Source of the DNA: Flabesymbios commensalis
Lineage: Eukaryota > Annelida > Polychaeta > Terebellida > Flabelligeridae
DNA length: 64,000 bases
NCBI GenBank assembly: GCA_964017125.1
Contig: OZ024909.1
Span: 52,312,914-52,376,913, forward strand
Reading direction: 5' to 3'
Under the pieces are notes generated by a model, which saw only the letters and a program-made list of their open reading frames with translations, had not been told where the DNA came from and did no database searches. This document shows, in pieces, positions 11,203 to 25,000 of this stretch. The number at the start of each line of letters is the position of its first letter. The first letter of the stretch is position 1. Made by a program: the position numbers and the translations under genes.

Positions 11203-12967
11203 AATAACAAGTATAAATATTATGTTATGCAGAACACCCTATTAAGAATGGGTCAACGTCAAATTCTGCAAAGCATATAGGCCTTGACCAAGAGGATTTT
11301 CAATGGGCATTAAAATTTTAATTACCCCAATTTATTTGCCCTAATTAGCCTTATTGACCCCCCCCCCCCCAATTAGGGCCAGTAAATCTTCTCCATTGTA
11401 AAAACACCATACGTGCCTACGTGATAAGTAACACGAAGGCAACAAGCCAAAAGGGCTTTAGACCGAACATATGTTGTGCGACAGGTTATCTAGCATTTAC
11501 TAAGTCACGATGCCATCATTATGTTCTAATGTCACACTGAGCCATATTTGTACTGGTGGGAGCAACTATCTTGGGCAGGTTGACTGCACCACAGGTTTAT
11601 GTGCATATTTTATGTCAAATGTCCTCAAGGATTTTTTTTGTAAACTTTTTTTCCTGTAAAATACATGTCCTAGTGATTTAAAATTTGCCAAAGAACCTTT
11701 TAAAGTAATTTTGCTGAAGCCGAGATCTTTAAGGACTGGACTACTGCCAAAAAGATTTGACCCACCCATTCATCAATTGACTGATGCCACTCACTTGCGC
11801 CCGCTTGGCTTCGATGCGTAACGTTAGTGTCTGTGTAGAAACACACGCATAGGGATAGGATATTCGGTGGCTTGAAATCTGGTGTTAATCTCAGTAGGCC
11901 CAACTACTAACCTGTTTTCTGGCACTTTGAGCCGTAGCCAGACCACCTTCCGCCATAGCAATACATGGAGAAACAGGCTCAGGTTGCACAATAATTATTG
12001 TGTGAAACGAGACATTTTCATCAACCCATCATTTTTGAACAAATTAACTTAAACTTAATCTGAAAACGGACTTATTATTCCCCCACCCCAGCCCGTATCA
12101 TTTTCAGATGTCCCGCATAATGCGGGCATGGTCAGCTGGCCCATGACCCAAAAAGTGTATTTTCTTCAATTTCACGTATGGTGGAAATATGTCGGGATGC
12201 ATCCTTACCTAAACTCTCACATTTTGTTTCAGAGTAATGATCTAGCTATCCACAACAGTCTGTCATCTACATTACAGATATTAAAGTACAAGATTGGCGA
12301 AAGTCGGCTATTTTAAATTCGATCAAGTTGAAATTTTGCAGAGCATATCCCTCCCTGAAACCGCACGTCTAGTTAGCTGGCACGGTTTGCAAATATAAAC
12401 AATATTAAAACAAATAAAGATATTTTGGCCGAGAGGTCATAACCCCTAAAAGACATATATCTACACCCCGTGAGAGATATATGTGTGGAATGAAAGAAAT
12501 CGCCCCATGGGTTTCTGAGATATGCTCAGTAACTAAAAAGCGGACGGAGATCCGAGGCAATGCCATAAACCCCGCCTCCAACATTGTTGAGCAGGATATT
12601 AAAAGTGTTGAAAAATATGTTCTACTTCATTAGGCATTAGGCGACTTGTCATCCACATATTTGTCCTCCATCATTACGGATAGTCTTGGTATTATTACTT
12701 TGTTTTATAAAATCAAAGTTTGCATATTTTTTTACCTTGTGATCGTAACGGGCCACTATTCAATTACAAAGGGGGGGGGGGGTAGTATTCTAAAAAATAT
12801 TATCTTGACTTGTAAAAAAACCCTTGTGGCTGATGGCAACGGATTTCCATCTTTCTAAATAAACAGGCACACAGTAAACCTGGCACATGAGATTTCCAAA
12901 TAATAACATAGAAGGTATGCAGCAGTCTATTCAAATGTTAAGCCTGTAATCATCCAGCAAACATGGT
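11203..12967. other. Intergenic region with homopolymer runs
   Basis: No gene seen. There is a run of about 12 C near 11360 and a run of 13 G near 12771. Short open frames at 11566-11903 and 12128-12316 have no recognisable family. Confidence 0.4.
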
Positions 12968-13060
12968 CTTAACCCTTGTCCTGCCGAGTTATTCAATTTA
13001 ATTAATTCTTTCAGCACGGAGAACGTCTTTAGACGTCAGAATTCGCGCTGAAAGAGTTAA
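12968..13060. repeat. Composite mini-MITE with TTAA ends
   Basis: Starts TTAACCCTTGTCCTGCCGAG, the left end of family D. It runs into a 60-bp palindromic unit, TTAATTCTTTCAGC...GCTGAAAGAGTTAA, centred on GTCTTTAGAC. The inner unit has its own TTAA at both ends, as if inserted into, or replacing, the rest of a family D copy. Confidence 0.5.
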
Positions 13061-13064
13061 ACAA

Positions 13065-13578
13065 GTAGTAGTAGTAAATCTTTGCTTTATGTCACTTTTC
13101 GGCACAATGACATTGTAATACGATAAAAACGCTGTAGTCAATTGATGAGATGAATGATGTACAGATGATGCTGTGAGGGTGATAGGGCATGGTGGGTTAT
13201 TGAGGAGCGTTTTCCTTCGCTCGCCCGATAAGGGGTTCTGGACATGTCTAGGGGATATACCCCCAGACGGCCGGAGTGCAATTTAATGCTGAAACTATGG
13301 CATTTTGCGCAGCTCCGCTATCCTCGGGTCGGATAGTAACCCAGAGTAACAATAGGAAGGATAACTCCCTCTGGGTAACTCCATTCATCCCACGTGAGTG
13401 ACCTAATGTCAAACACGCTATTGCCTGTTACTTAAGGCTACCACAGCCTACATCAGCGCCAGCACTGATGCGGGTGCTGCATTGGCTCCACTGCTGAGCG
13501 GAGGAACCAGGGTATGCCACTGACAATCCGCCCGAAGATTATAGCCAGATACGAGGAGGTTGCAGCTGCCCTTGGATG
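13065..13578 (-). mobile_element. SINE-like (non-LTR) retroposon G, 5'-truncated copy
   Basis: Nearly the same sequence as the insertion at 54192-54876. Shared landmarks include TCACTTTTCGGCACA, TTTTCCTTCGCTCGCCCG, AGCGCCAGCACTGATGCGGG and GATTATAGCCAGATACGAGG. On the minus strand the 3' end is a (TAC)n tail. The copy stops near 13578, while the other runs on for about 150 bp, the 5' truncation expected of target-primed reverse transcription. Confidence 0.65.
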
Positions 13579-14087
13579 GAAAGAGTGAAACTAGAGAAGA
13601 ATCTAGCACATGACAAAATACGATAAAAACACGTTTATGTAGTTTTTTTTATTATTTACTCATACCATACAAAAGAGGATAGTTGGCAACTTGAAACATC
13701 AAGATGAACTAGCCCTGCTTTCATTCAATGCTTACTATGTTTACATACAATCATCTCGGCACACATCCTAACACGGAGAGTACTTATTACATTTGTTTTG
13801 GTACATTACAATTGTTGTACACTCCCATTTACTGAAACACGCTTGATAATAACGAGGGTTCAGTAGACAGCTGCTCAAGTCAGACAATCCATCAATACGC
13901 TACATACAGATTCTTAAAATAATCTCTGTACACGGATGAAATGGTGGGTCAGTTAAATTAAATAATCAATGACAAGTAACGGTGCGCACTTTGCCATTAG
14001 TTAATTAGTGAACATTAAATTAAAAAAATAGGCAGATCCATCTTATGACAATTTCTGCTGACAAGATACCTACAGTTCAACAAAATG

Positions 14088-14163
14088 TGTCCTCTTGGAT
14101 ATGAAAGGGTGTATCTGCCAATTTGTGTAGTGGAAGATACACCCTTTCATATCTAAGGGGACA
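14088..14163 (+). other. Perfect 29-bp stem-loop, possible small-RNA precursor
   Basis: Arms 14088-14116 and 14135-14163 pair along all 29 positions with an 18-nt loop. Both arms contain GATATGAAAGGGTGTATCT or its complement. The two positions that are not Watson-Crick pairs are both G.U on the plus strand (they would be A.C on the minus strand). The hairpin lies antisense to the presumed cyclin E 3' UTR. It could equally be a tiny foldback MITE. No TTAA ends were seen. Confidence 0.5.
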
Positions 14164-14725
14164 TAATGTGGTGGTCAGTATTCACCACTTAATTAAGACA
14201 TTAAAATTAAGACATTCAAGGGGTACTTGATGAATTATTTTTACAACATTAGTTGAGCATTCACTAAATTTGAACAAGTAAAATATGTTTCAATTTATAT
14301 TTAAAACCACTACATGTCGTAAATGAGATCATATTATGAGCACAAGTTCACAATAGCCTCTTGAGACATCAGTTTTCTATTTGTATACTTATTTTGTGGA
14401 ATTTTGGACAGATTTCTAGTCACAGAAAAATTGTGCGAACTTCATAATCCATGTTGCATGAATCACATGTGCATCATAAATAACGGCTACGCTTGACAAT
14501 TTCTTAAAAAATATGAAAATTATCCTCTCTCAACTGGATAAGAAACAAAATTTGAACAGGAACAAAAACGTCTGCAACACAATACAGATTTTTAGTGCAC
14601 AACTCTGCTGACAATATACTTAACAGTTTAACAAGGATAACATTGTAACATCAGCAGAGATGATTATCCTGCCACAAGACGTACATGATTACTCAGCTTC
14701 ATAAACTGCAGTGAGAACATAGCGA

Positions 14726-14963
14726 CTAACCCTTAAACCGCTAAGGGCGACAATAGTTGTTTTGAATTTGTTTTCATTCGTCAATCAAATACCTGTTCTT
14801 TGGAATGAATTGAATGCTTAAATATCAAGATTTGCATTTGCTTGGTCTCTAATTAGACAAATACGAGTAATTTTCACCCCTTGACGTTGTAGGTCGTGGT
14901 AGCGAGACACAACTTCAAGTGGGGGGAAATTTACATTATTCAATTTATCGGTCTAAGGGTTAG
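14726..14963. repeat. piggyBac-like MITE, family C
   Basis: Inverted ends CTAACCCTTAAACCGCTAAG and GGTCTAAGGGTTAG. Near the right end lies the family hairpin, CTTGACGTTGTAGGTCG facing GAGACACAACTTCAAGTG. About 238 bp, non-coding. Confidence 0.7.
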
Positions 14964-17900
14964 TATTCACTGTTTTACAGTTCAAACTCACAAACTAATT
15001 CAAGTCATGAATACTCAGAAAAAAATATATTTACAAATATTTTACATTGGTCATATTAGTTTGTACATGTGACATGTGCTACAGTTATACAGAATAACAG
15101 TTGAAGAGCAAAATATGTCAAGTACAGTTTACAGCAACATTGATTTATTTCTTGAGGTTATGATATGTAAAGTTAAATATCCTTATGGAGTGTTTCTCAG
15201 ACTTGTATATGTTTGGAAGGAGTCTACTCGGGGTGTTTTCAATGGAATGTAGCACCTTGTTTGAAGTTTTAGAAATGGGTGGAATGGTTATATTTTATTA
15301 TAGCATCACATTTATGTTGGCTATATTGCTTTCTGGATGTGTCTTAAAAATTTTAAAAATTTTATAATATTTATTCAGCTCAAAAGAAGCAAGTTATTTT
15401 CATTGTCTTGCTCCTAATTATTAAAATATTCTTTACTAGACCACCAGGAAAAACATTATATTTGAATTACTTGGCAAAAGTGGGCCACTAAGATAATCCA
15501 CGAGAGATACATTAAGAAATATTAAGGTCCTTTAAGGGTTGACATGAAAGTTTATTTGCTTAGAGTCGTTATTACTAGTGCTCAAAATAGTGCCCAATGT
15601 TAAGGAGATAAATGAAGCAAGTTAATAAAATGTAAAAGGGAATCGACAAAAAGTATATGATTTCTATTTCCCTTTGAGAAATGCCAGTTGAATTCATGAC
15701 CAACATGATGAGCTATATTATATGCATTTTGTACATCGTATTGTTAATGCTTAGCAGTTGTTGCAATAGTATTTTCCAGAAAAAATTTATTTTTATCTTA
15801 TCGTAAGTTTGTTTTTCTAACACTTTGCAAAATGCTGTAACCCAATATAAATTTTATTTTCATAAAGTGTGAAAGCTTAAAATTAAACTTTTCTCAGTAA
15901 TTAAATAACACCTTAGACCTGCTATAATTAATTTGATAATCAATGAAAAAATGCAATAAACTGTATTTACTTTCATGTATATGCCTTTTGATATTAAAAT
16001 TATCCTAAAAAAAGTGTGTGCAGTAGTAGCATGAAGTGGCTGCCCGGTATACATGGTATATAATATATATGGACCAACTCATTTATTTATGAGAATGAGA
16101 ACAAAATATGTTCCTTACTGGTATGGCAGTGGTATAGCTCTTAAATGCACAACATCAATATACATAAAAAATACATTAAAAATGAATCAACTTGGTTGTG
16201 GTGACCATATTATAGTACTATGGCAATTAGAGACATCTGATGGCCTTGTAAAATAATAGTTAAAATCTGCCAATAATCCTAAATAAGTATACTAACTTTC
16301 CCTAGAGTGAAATACTACATACTGTCTGCTAGTTTCCTTTGGAATTTATTAGCCATTCCAAAAGATTAAATAAATAGCCTCTACAAGCAAAAGCCTTAAA
16401 ACGACATATCAACTAGTCGATCATGAAGTAATCATACAGTTACAATAGTGGCTTATGTTAAGGATTGCTTCCCTTTTTTCATTAATGTTGATATCAAGAC
16501 AACATAGGGCTGGCTGGACTTATTCATTTTCAAAATTTCACTTGCCTAAGTAGCCATTTCATTTTTCTTATACATACGAGGTATGAACAAATGAATAGAA
16601 TAATCGTATTAAAATTATCCAAAAGTCTTGCCCTATCACCCTTGCCCTTGTTAAAGCAGACATTGAAAATAGTTCCACTAGTACATTTTCAATTATGCTC
16701 AGAAATTGTGAAAATAGAGAGAACTCCAATATACATAGGTTACATAAATTTTCAAAAAATAAAGAAATACAGTAAGGAAATGGTAAGTATGCTACCCTGA
16801 CTGTGAAATTCTCCCATGTCGCACCATTATGATTTACACCATGAAGAAAGGCAATTGCTTTATACACATTTCTAGAAAGCTGCCTATAACTAAATAGCTA
16901 TAGATGACATCATAAATTACAGATAAAATATACTAATAAGGTCTTGTCTACACATTTAATATTTTTTTTTACAAATTGCATTACTTTTTTTTCCAAATAA
17001 AATATTATAGAACAAGTGTATTTTATAAATAGGTGAAGAGCTAACCGTTGTCTGCAATTATTATGAATAAATACATAAAACATAATGTGTAACCTATCAC
17101 GGGTAACATTTAAGGTATTCACCTTTTCATTTATAACAGTACAATTGAGCAGCTTCCTACCCACACTTTCAAAAAATTATTCCTCCCATTATAATTAAAA
17201 AAAACGAAAGCAGTACACATGGTCTTGCATAAGTAGCTCATCATTACCTGCATACAAAGCTTGGGATCTTATCCGACTGAAAATCTAAAATTGTTTGTGG
17301 GATGGGTCCCTGCAAACTAAGTATGATTTTGGTTGCTTGACATTCATAATGCTATTAATAATTCAGATGACTCACTAAATATTGATAAAATAATGTAGTA
17401 TTGGCCGATAAAACTTTAAAATATGGAAGGATGTTTGAATGATATAAATTGACAAATTTAACTTGTTTCATTTTACAAAATCAGCAAATGAGTAGAAAGA
17501 TTGAGCTTAGGCTACAACAATCTGTGCAAAAACTAACTTTGTTATGCAAATATGTCACATAATAGCCAAAACTAGTCATAAGTGATATTTTATAGCAGTG
17601 TTATTTGAAAATACGCTTCTACAGACACGATAGGAAAAAAACTAATAATACAGACTAATTGAGGCCCATCAGTGAATTTAAATGGAGTGACTGTTCATAA
17701 CATAAAATTTGTAACATGGTTAAATAAATCAGCAGCGTTATATTTTGTGTATAAAAATATAGTGTTTACAACGCCCAATATGATAAATAAAACAACTGAC
17801 ATTTTATTAGTACTTTTAAAGTAATGGCATCAAAGTGTATGTTTTGTGCCATAAATGTCACAGGACAGATAGGTATAAAATGACAGTTTCAATTCAAATG

Positions 17901-19084
17901 ATTTGACCTCCAATGATACACCTTTAATATCTGAAGCACTGTATTAAATATAAATACTTATACATCATGAAGAGTGAAAACCCAGAAAAACGGCTTCCTC
18001 ATGTCCAACATTGCACAGATCTCTTTCAAAAAGATGAACTTGAATTGAGGCAAGTGTTGATACTGAGCAGAATATGATATGTGCAACAGATTTATTACTG
18101 CAGTCTTGAGTAGTTCAATTAATATTATTTGTATAATCACAATGGAATCTCTTCCATTATACATTGACATTACCAATGCCTTAATACTCTCAATACATTT
18201 GGTCCCAGTTAAAATATTACGATAAACATAAAAATCACTAACAAACAAATTACAATTAACCATACAGCACCGATAAAAAACTGTTTTACAGGCTGTCTGC
18301 TATATAGCATTATATAAATAAATACATTATCCTAAGCTATATTCCAGATGGCAGTAAATAGTATTTTTTTGTAATCGACACCAAAGTAATAATAATTTAA
18401 TTTCAAAGATTATTACAGTGAACTACTAATGTAGTACAATTACAAGAATGTTTCACCAACAAAATCTGTGAATAAATTTTAAAAATACTTTAAAAGTTTT
18501 AACTTAGAAACCATAAAAATGCCCTTTATATAATGATAAAAAGTAGTAGACTGTTCTAAAATGATCTAATTGAAGATTTAAAACTCTATTCTTATCACAT
18601 CTGTGAAATTACTATTCAATCAATTATGCATGCAAGTTGAGGTGGCAGGAGTGATATTTCAGAATGAAAAGAATGATAATCCCCTTTCACAGAAATGTAA
18701 ATATCAGACAATAATAATAAGGACTAAGGCTGTTAAAGCCATTGAAAGACAACTTATTTTCCAATCATTTCAAGTGTTTATGAGTGAACGCACATTGTGT
18801 GACAGTACAAACAAACAAATCAACAGATAACAATCATGTACTGTCACAACAATAGCCATCACCACTTGGTGAATTCATTCAAAGTCTACTAGAAAATATA
18901 ACACAGTTGACTTTCACGGAACAGTGAAACTGTCAACATTTTGTTATCTGCATTGATTGTATATTAGTGTAGGACGTTTAGCATAAAATATCAAATATTA
19001 TTGCTCAAAGTCAGCCAAACAATTTCACACAAACCATTTTGTGATTTGGCAGACTATTTTTCAGTTTCTATAATAAATATGTCA

Positions 19085-22000
19085 TCACGCAGAAAGTTTT
19101 TCTGGTGTGTGCTCATCTCCGGATGACACACCCTTGGCTTTGCCCTTCTCACTATGTGGTGGTGTGATTATGCCAGGTATTTCTCTCGTCATATCTGGAC
19201 TGGCACGCGCAGAAGTAGCTAGTATTTGTCGACTTTGCACCTTTTCCTGTCGAAAACAAAATATTTCAATTACAATTTGAAACTATAACTGGTAAAAAAA
19301 AATTTCCAGCACAGGGGATGCATGTAGCATAGCTACAAGAAGATTACGGATACTCAGATCACCTAAATAAGCCTATTAGTCTAAATCACAGAACCCCAGG
19401 ATCAACACTTGTTTTAAAATTATGTAATAGAATTTGATTCATGTACCGTCATGTACTGGATGGTTAAACAGATAAATTGTTATACTATTGTACTTGTTTA
19501 TTATGCTTGTGTTGAGTATAGAAGTAATACATAAAACTTACTAATAACTGTAGGTCCACACTATGTGTCTGGATGTTGTGTGTATTGTCTTTACTAATTT
19601 CTCTGAAAAATTTGAAATCAATTGGTCCGACTTCACGTAGAGTAATAGCATGGGGAGCCATCCAATGCACACAGGGAGCAATGTCCATCCATTTGTATCC
19701 TGGAAGAATCATGAAAATAACAATGATTAAGCAAAAAATATTTAGTTTATCAATTCACAATGTTAACAAATGACCATGTTTGGCACATGCAAACATTAGT
19801 AGCATCTCCGCAATCAGCCTTTTTGACAAATAGTTTCAACTGAGTCAGGTCAGTTTTGTCAATATAATATAACAATCCCAGATATAAGTGAAAACAATGG
19901 TTTTGCCTTTATTTATACCTGTAATTAACATTGCCAGTATAGACCACATATTGTAGATGAATGAACCTAAAATTTCAGTTGAAAATAGTTTTTTTTTTAA
20001 TTTATAAAAAAAGTTAAATCTTGAATTGTACAGTTCGCAAAAAAGTGTGCTGTAACAATTAATTTCAAATCAGTTTGATAGAAGATATTCTGCCTCCAAA
20101 AAGCCTTGAATTTATTGTTCCACGAGAACACTTGTATTGGACTGATTGGACAGATGATATTTTTAGTTAAACTTGATCATGACAATATGAACTGACTTTA
20201 CAAACTGACTTATAAAACAAAACCTTTTTTAGCATAATCACTTATGTATGTACTTCTAAGTAAGAAGGTTGACTTTCTAATTCTAAAATTCACTCACCGG
20301 AGACAGAAAGTGCTACATGCTCTGACGACATGTGATATAAGGCTGATGTGGCAAGTACACTGTACGTGTAGTGTAGACTGCCAATATCCAGAGAACATAA
20401 ATCTAGAAGCTGAAAATATATAAAAAACAATAAATCTTAGTCCTGAGCACATAATTACCGTAGCGACTTGTTGGGTGAATGCCTACAGTGAATGTACTAA
20501 ATTTATTATTCATATCTTTTTAAAATTGTAGTTTTGATTTTGGTTACTGCCATGAACATAATTAATGGGACAAATAAAGAAAATCTTTACCCGAGCAATC
20601 TGAATGAACGCATGTGATGAATATTGTGGAACAACAAAACTGGAATCTTTTTCTTCCAGTTTATCCACATTCACCAGCTGCAGGTAAACATTCAGCCAGG
20701 AGTTCGGAGTCATTGGCGAAAGATCCCACCTCAAAGCCTGAAACACAAGTTGTAATCATGATACACCAGTACAATTCATGACAATGGCATTCAGCAACGA
20801 TGAGCAGTTTAATTCTCATTCTGCTGATCACGACTTTTTAGTTTCTAACAGATTTTATTAGTCAATCAAATCACTGATATTGGGAACGAAACGTGTGCTT
20901 AACCCTTTAAGCCCTCACGATGCATTAAAGCATCATTTTACATCCCTGTGAACAGACTTAATTTTCCAACAACTAAGGGTTTTATACTGAAAATTTCTAT
21001 GAAATTGATTTATCAATTAATGGCAATTTTCTTTAGTTTTTAAAACACATCAAATCATCTTCATCCACTACAAGTCGAGAATTGCGACAGCTATTCGCGG
21101 CTTGTAGTGGATGAAGATGACAATGGTAAATTCAAACTTGAAAGGGTTAAACATAAAGAAATGCTTGGTCTCAAATAAACCAATGTGAGTAGTTTCCAAC
21201 CACTTGAGGTTGTGGATCACAGTAGCGAGACACAACCTCCTGACAGACACCCAAAAGAGCGCTGTGGATTGTTCTTTTGTGATTTAGTTGTCCGGGACAA
21301 ACGGAAAGCTCTTATTTACAGCCCTGTACATTGCATGGTATTCTATTTAATATCCAGGGTTCAATTTCTTCTGTATCACGCAGAGAAAAGCTACACAATC
21401 TCAGCCAATTGCTAATCAATCAAACTTCAAAGTGATTAGCAAAATATATCCCCTTTCACCCTTAAGCCATGACACCAAATGTTTTTTTCAATCTGAAATC
21501 ATCATAAATGTCTATGTTATGGGTCTATGGCCGTTATAAACAACTCTTACAGTCTGTTGACGTCAGATTCTGACGACTGAAGTCTATCCCCCCGCTGTAA
21601 GGGTTAACCCTTAGAACACTGATGTCAACTACAGTAGACACTCCTGTGTTTTTATTGGCACCTGTATAAACAGTTTTTTAAAGTAAAATATGCTTTTAAT
21701 CTTGAGTTAAATTTCACAAATTTTCTTCAAGTTGTGGATTGCGGTAGCAAGACGCAACTTCAGGTGACTGAAAATATAAATTGAATAGGTCAGTGCTCTA
21801 AGGTGTTGATGAATCGCTACACACTATTTTCTAAACAAATTGAAACCTGCAAAGATATAATTTCAATGAAGACCAATAATCAACAAAAAATACAGTTGCA
21901 ATATTTTATATTATTATACCTTCAGCATGACTAGCTCTTGATCCAGAATTTCGTTTTCTGTGCAAGCTCCATCTGTGACGTAAGCAAAGTCAGCCAGCTT

Positions 22001-25000
22001 TGGAGGATAAATTTCCTGCGGATAAGAAATGAAAATTTGAGAACATTCATTGCTAAGTTTTAATGGCAGTGAATGGAAGCACGCCACTCAGTAAACGAGG
22101 CTGCCGTTACATTATGATGAATCATGTACTGTAAGGTTAAACGGCGTTAGTTACAATCTTAATTGAATGTTCCTTAAAATGTCCTGCTAGGTGCATTAAC
22201 CCTTACAGCGCTGAATTATTTTGTATAAAACATAGAGGTCAAAGGTTTTTTCAATTTGAAATTATCATAAATGTCTTAGTTAGCTCTTTCTGCTTCATCT
22301 GTATATTTTAATTCTCTCAGGCGGTCCCCGCATTGAAAGGGTAATATACACAAAAAAACAAATAAACTAACACCGGTACTGAAACTAATCAGTTGACTTT
22401 TTCTATAAAAATAAGCTGGCATTGATTTTGCATTTCCAGCTGAAAAAAAATGTAAATTCAGCAGGACAACCTTGGGTCAACTGGTGCTATTTAAAATCCA
22501 GGAGGAAATGGGTGCAGTGCTTGCAGCGTTCGAAATAAGGGTTGGAAAAATAATAGGTGTACAAAAAATGCACAAACATTAGCCCAGACACAACCAAGAT
22601 GTATAAGCGAAAAGCTAGGACGAGATTTACTTTTGGACGTCATGCATATTCTAAAATGAGAAAAATGAGAATAACTGATAAATGGGGCTCTCTGCAAACT
22701 TGCTAGGTTGCGACAGCAACCCAAAACTTCTATGGATAAGTTCACATATGATATTATGGACATACCCAAGAAATGAAAATAAAATTTCGGATGATTTTTG
22801 GCCTGATTGTGTCACTTTAAGTGTACGTGTCCACTTTGGCATGCACATCACAAACCCCTGGAATGGATGCAAACAGAACACTACACCCGGCAAACACAGA
22901 AATCACCACATCAGATTATTAAATTAGGAAACTTGATCTAGATTTATTTCTCAAACGAATCCAATTTAAAGGGACTGGCCCAGGCTGAAATCATAAAAAA
23001 ATCGGTGATTTTATTTTGGCTTCTTAATATAACCATATGATGTAAACATGTCCATAGACTAGAACTGCGAAAGTTTTTAAATTTTTCTGCTGCGCATTCA
23101 CCAGTTAGACTAGATATAAAGACGATATTCCCGTATTTCTAATTTTTGACACATGTGGTTGTCAATAATTAGAAATCAGGAATTTCGTCTCTATATCTGG
23201 CCTCACTGGTGAATGCGCAGCAGAAAAACTTTTGCAGTTCTAGTCTATGGACATGTTTACATCATATGGTCATATTAATTAAGAAGCCAAAATAAAATCA
23301 CCAAATTTTTTATGATTTCAGCCAGGGCCAGTCCCTTTAAATTAATAAAATATGTATATATTATATAATAATTTGACATACATAGCCCTAGCGTGTATTG
23401 CAGAACGAATATGAAAAAGTCTCACCTCTATCTTCGATGATATAAAAAGAGATGATATTCCCAAAAGCTGAAGCTGTTGTTTTTGAACAGTCTGAGTTAT
23501 ACTTAAAAAACGATCAACAAAGTCCATGGCTAGATAGAAAGTTTCTCTATGTAACCTGTATACTTCACAGACCTGTAAACAAAAACACATTAACTTATAA
23601 TACATATGTTATACACCCTGTTATCAAAACATTTGTATAACATTAATACGATGTTGGACCAATGCCAAAGACATTGTATAAATGTTATACAAATGTGTTT
23701 TGCTTACTGGGCACTGCTGCTTTTTAAAATCAGTCATACATTTAATTTTAATAAAAAGACATCAAAGAAAAGTGAATTATCAATGATGTATAAAATTACA
23801 AAAGTTATGATGAAAAACATCTAATTTGCTTTTTAAGAAACAGACATATTATTCACCTCAATTAACCAATCCAAAAGTATAGCTCTCATTTTGGGCTGTA
23901 AACTAGGATGTTTATCTAAAAGGTTAGCATCACGAGTATAAAGTTCCTCTTTTTGCAGCATAAGCTGCCACAGCTCTTCAGAGTCTGCCCATTGTAATGA
24001 GGGGAGTGGAGTTTGTCGCAGGTTAGCAGGGGTTGTAAAATAATTAGAGTAACGAAGTGTTGTTTGTCCCGTGGGCAAATGTGTAACAGACTCTGAGGAT
24101 ACATTATTTGTTCCGTTTTGATTGCTGATGATTTGGTTTTGCGGAGTCACATGGTCATGATGTGGGCTTGTTAAGTCACTATGCAGCTTGGTGGCAGCAG
24201 GTGATGTGGTTGAACTATCCTTTGTTACCAGAACACAACTTTTCACAGATGACTGTTCTTCGATTGGAATCCACCGGTTCTGAAAAATTCAAAATAGAAT
24301 TATTAATGTTAAAATTTAATAGATTGCAAAAAATATGGAATTCTTTAGATTAATAGGAAATCTAGATGAGCAATAAATGAAATATCCTATGGACATAGAA
24401 AAAGATTGACAATTTGCTGATAATCATGCCATGATATTTGATCGATTGAATAGATAACAACTGATAATCATCAAACTTGGTTAATAGAAAATATATGCAG
24501 ACCTGTACATGTCAAAATCGAGGTCTTTTCCGGGACTATTTCCCAAAACAATGCATTTTCAAAGTTTTCCAGGCCTTGGAAAAAGTGTGATCAATTTCAA
24601 GCACTTTAAACCTGTGCGAACACTGGCACAATTTCCATCAAATATATTGGTCATTTTTGTTTCACCAAGGACACAATAATATTATTGGCGTGTATAGCTT
24701 TGTGGCGTGTATAATCCACACAGGGAAGCATGCACGCCTGGCGTCCAGAACTGTGGTCATGAGGGCACCAAAAACGCATACCTAAGTAGGGGAATTCCCA
24801 GCAGTTTAAACGGTTCTTCGCGATTGAGCATATTATCTTTTATTTATCACTTTCTTTGGCCAGGGTTTATGGTCTCTAACTACATAGTGGCTATTGAAAT
24901 GCTTAATTTTATGAGAGCCAAGTTGCCTGGTACGGATCTCGCAAAATATTATGGACACCACTTATTGTGGTTTACAGTAGTCAGCAGCACAGAGTGGCTG

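Larger units (their letters stand above)
13579..19084 (-). other. AT-rich, repeat-poor tract downstream of cyclin E; probably includes its 3' UTR
   Basis: No coding sequence recognised over 5.5 kb. The only repeats noticed are a family C MITE (14726-14963) and one hairpin (14088-14163), far fewer than in neighbouring DNA. Several AATAAA signals on the minus strand (for example near 15550, 15789 and 17795) could end the cyclin E transcript, but none stands out. Long AT-rich 3' UTRs are common for maternal cell-cycle mRNAs. That this one is long is an inference from the low repeat load. Open frames such as 16568-16867 look accidental. Confidence 0.4.

Noticed and set aside
16568-16867. 99-codon open frame downstream of cyclin E
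   Set aside because: AT-rich, no domain, another open frame overlaps it on the other strand, no splice or coding signature; treated as 3' UTR noise.
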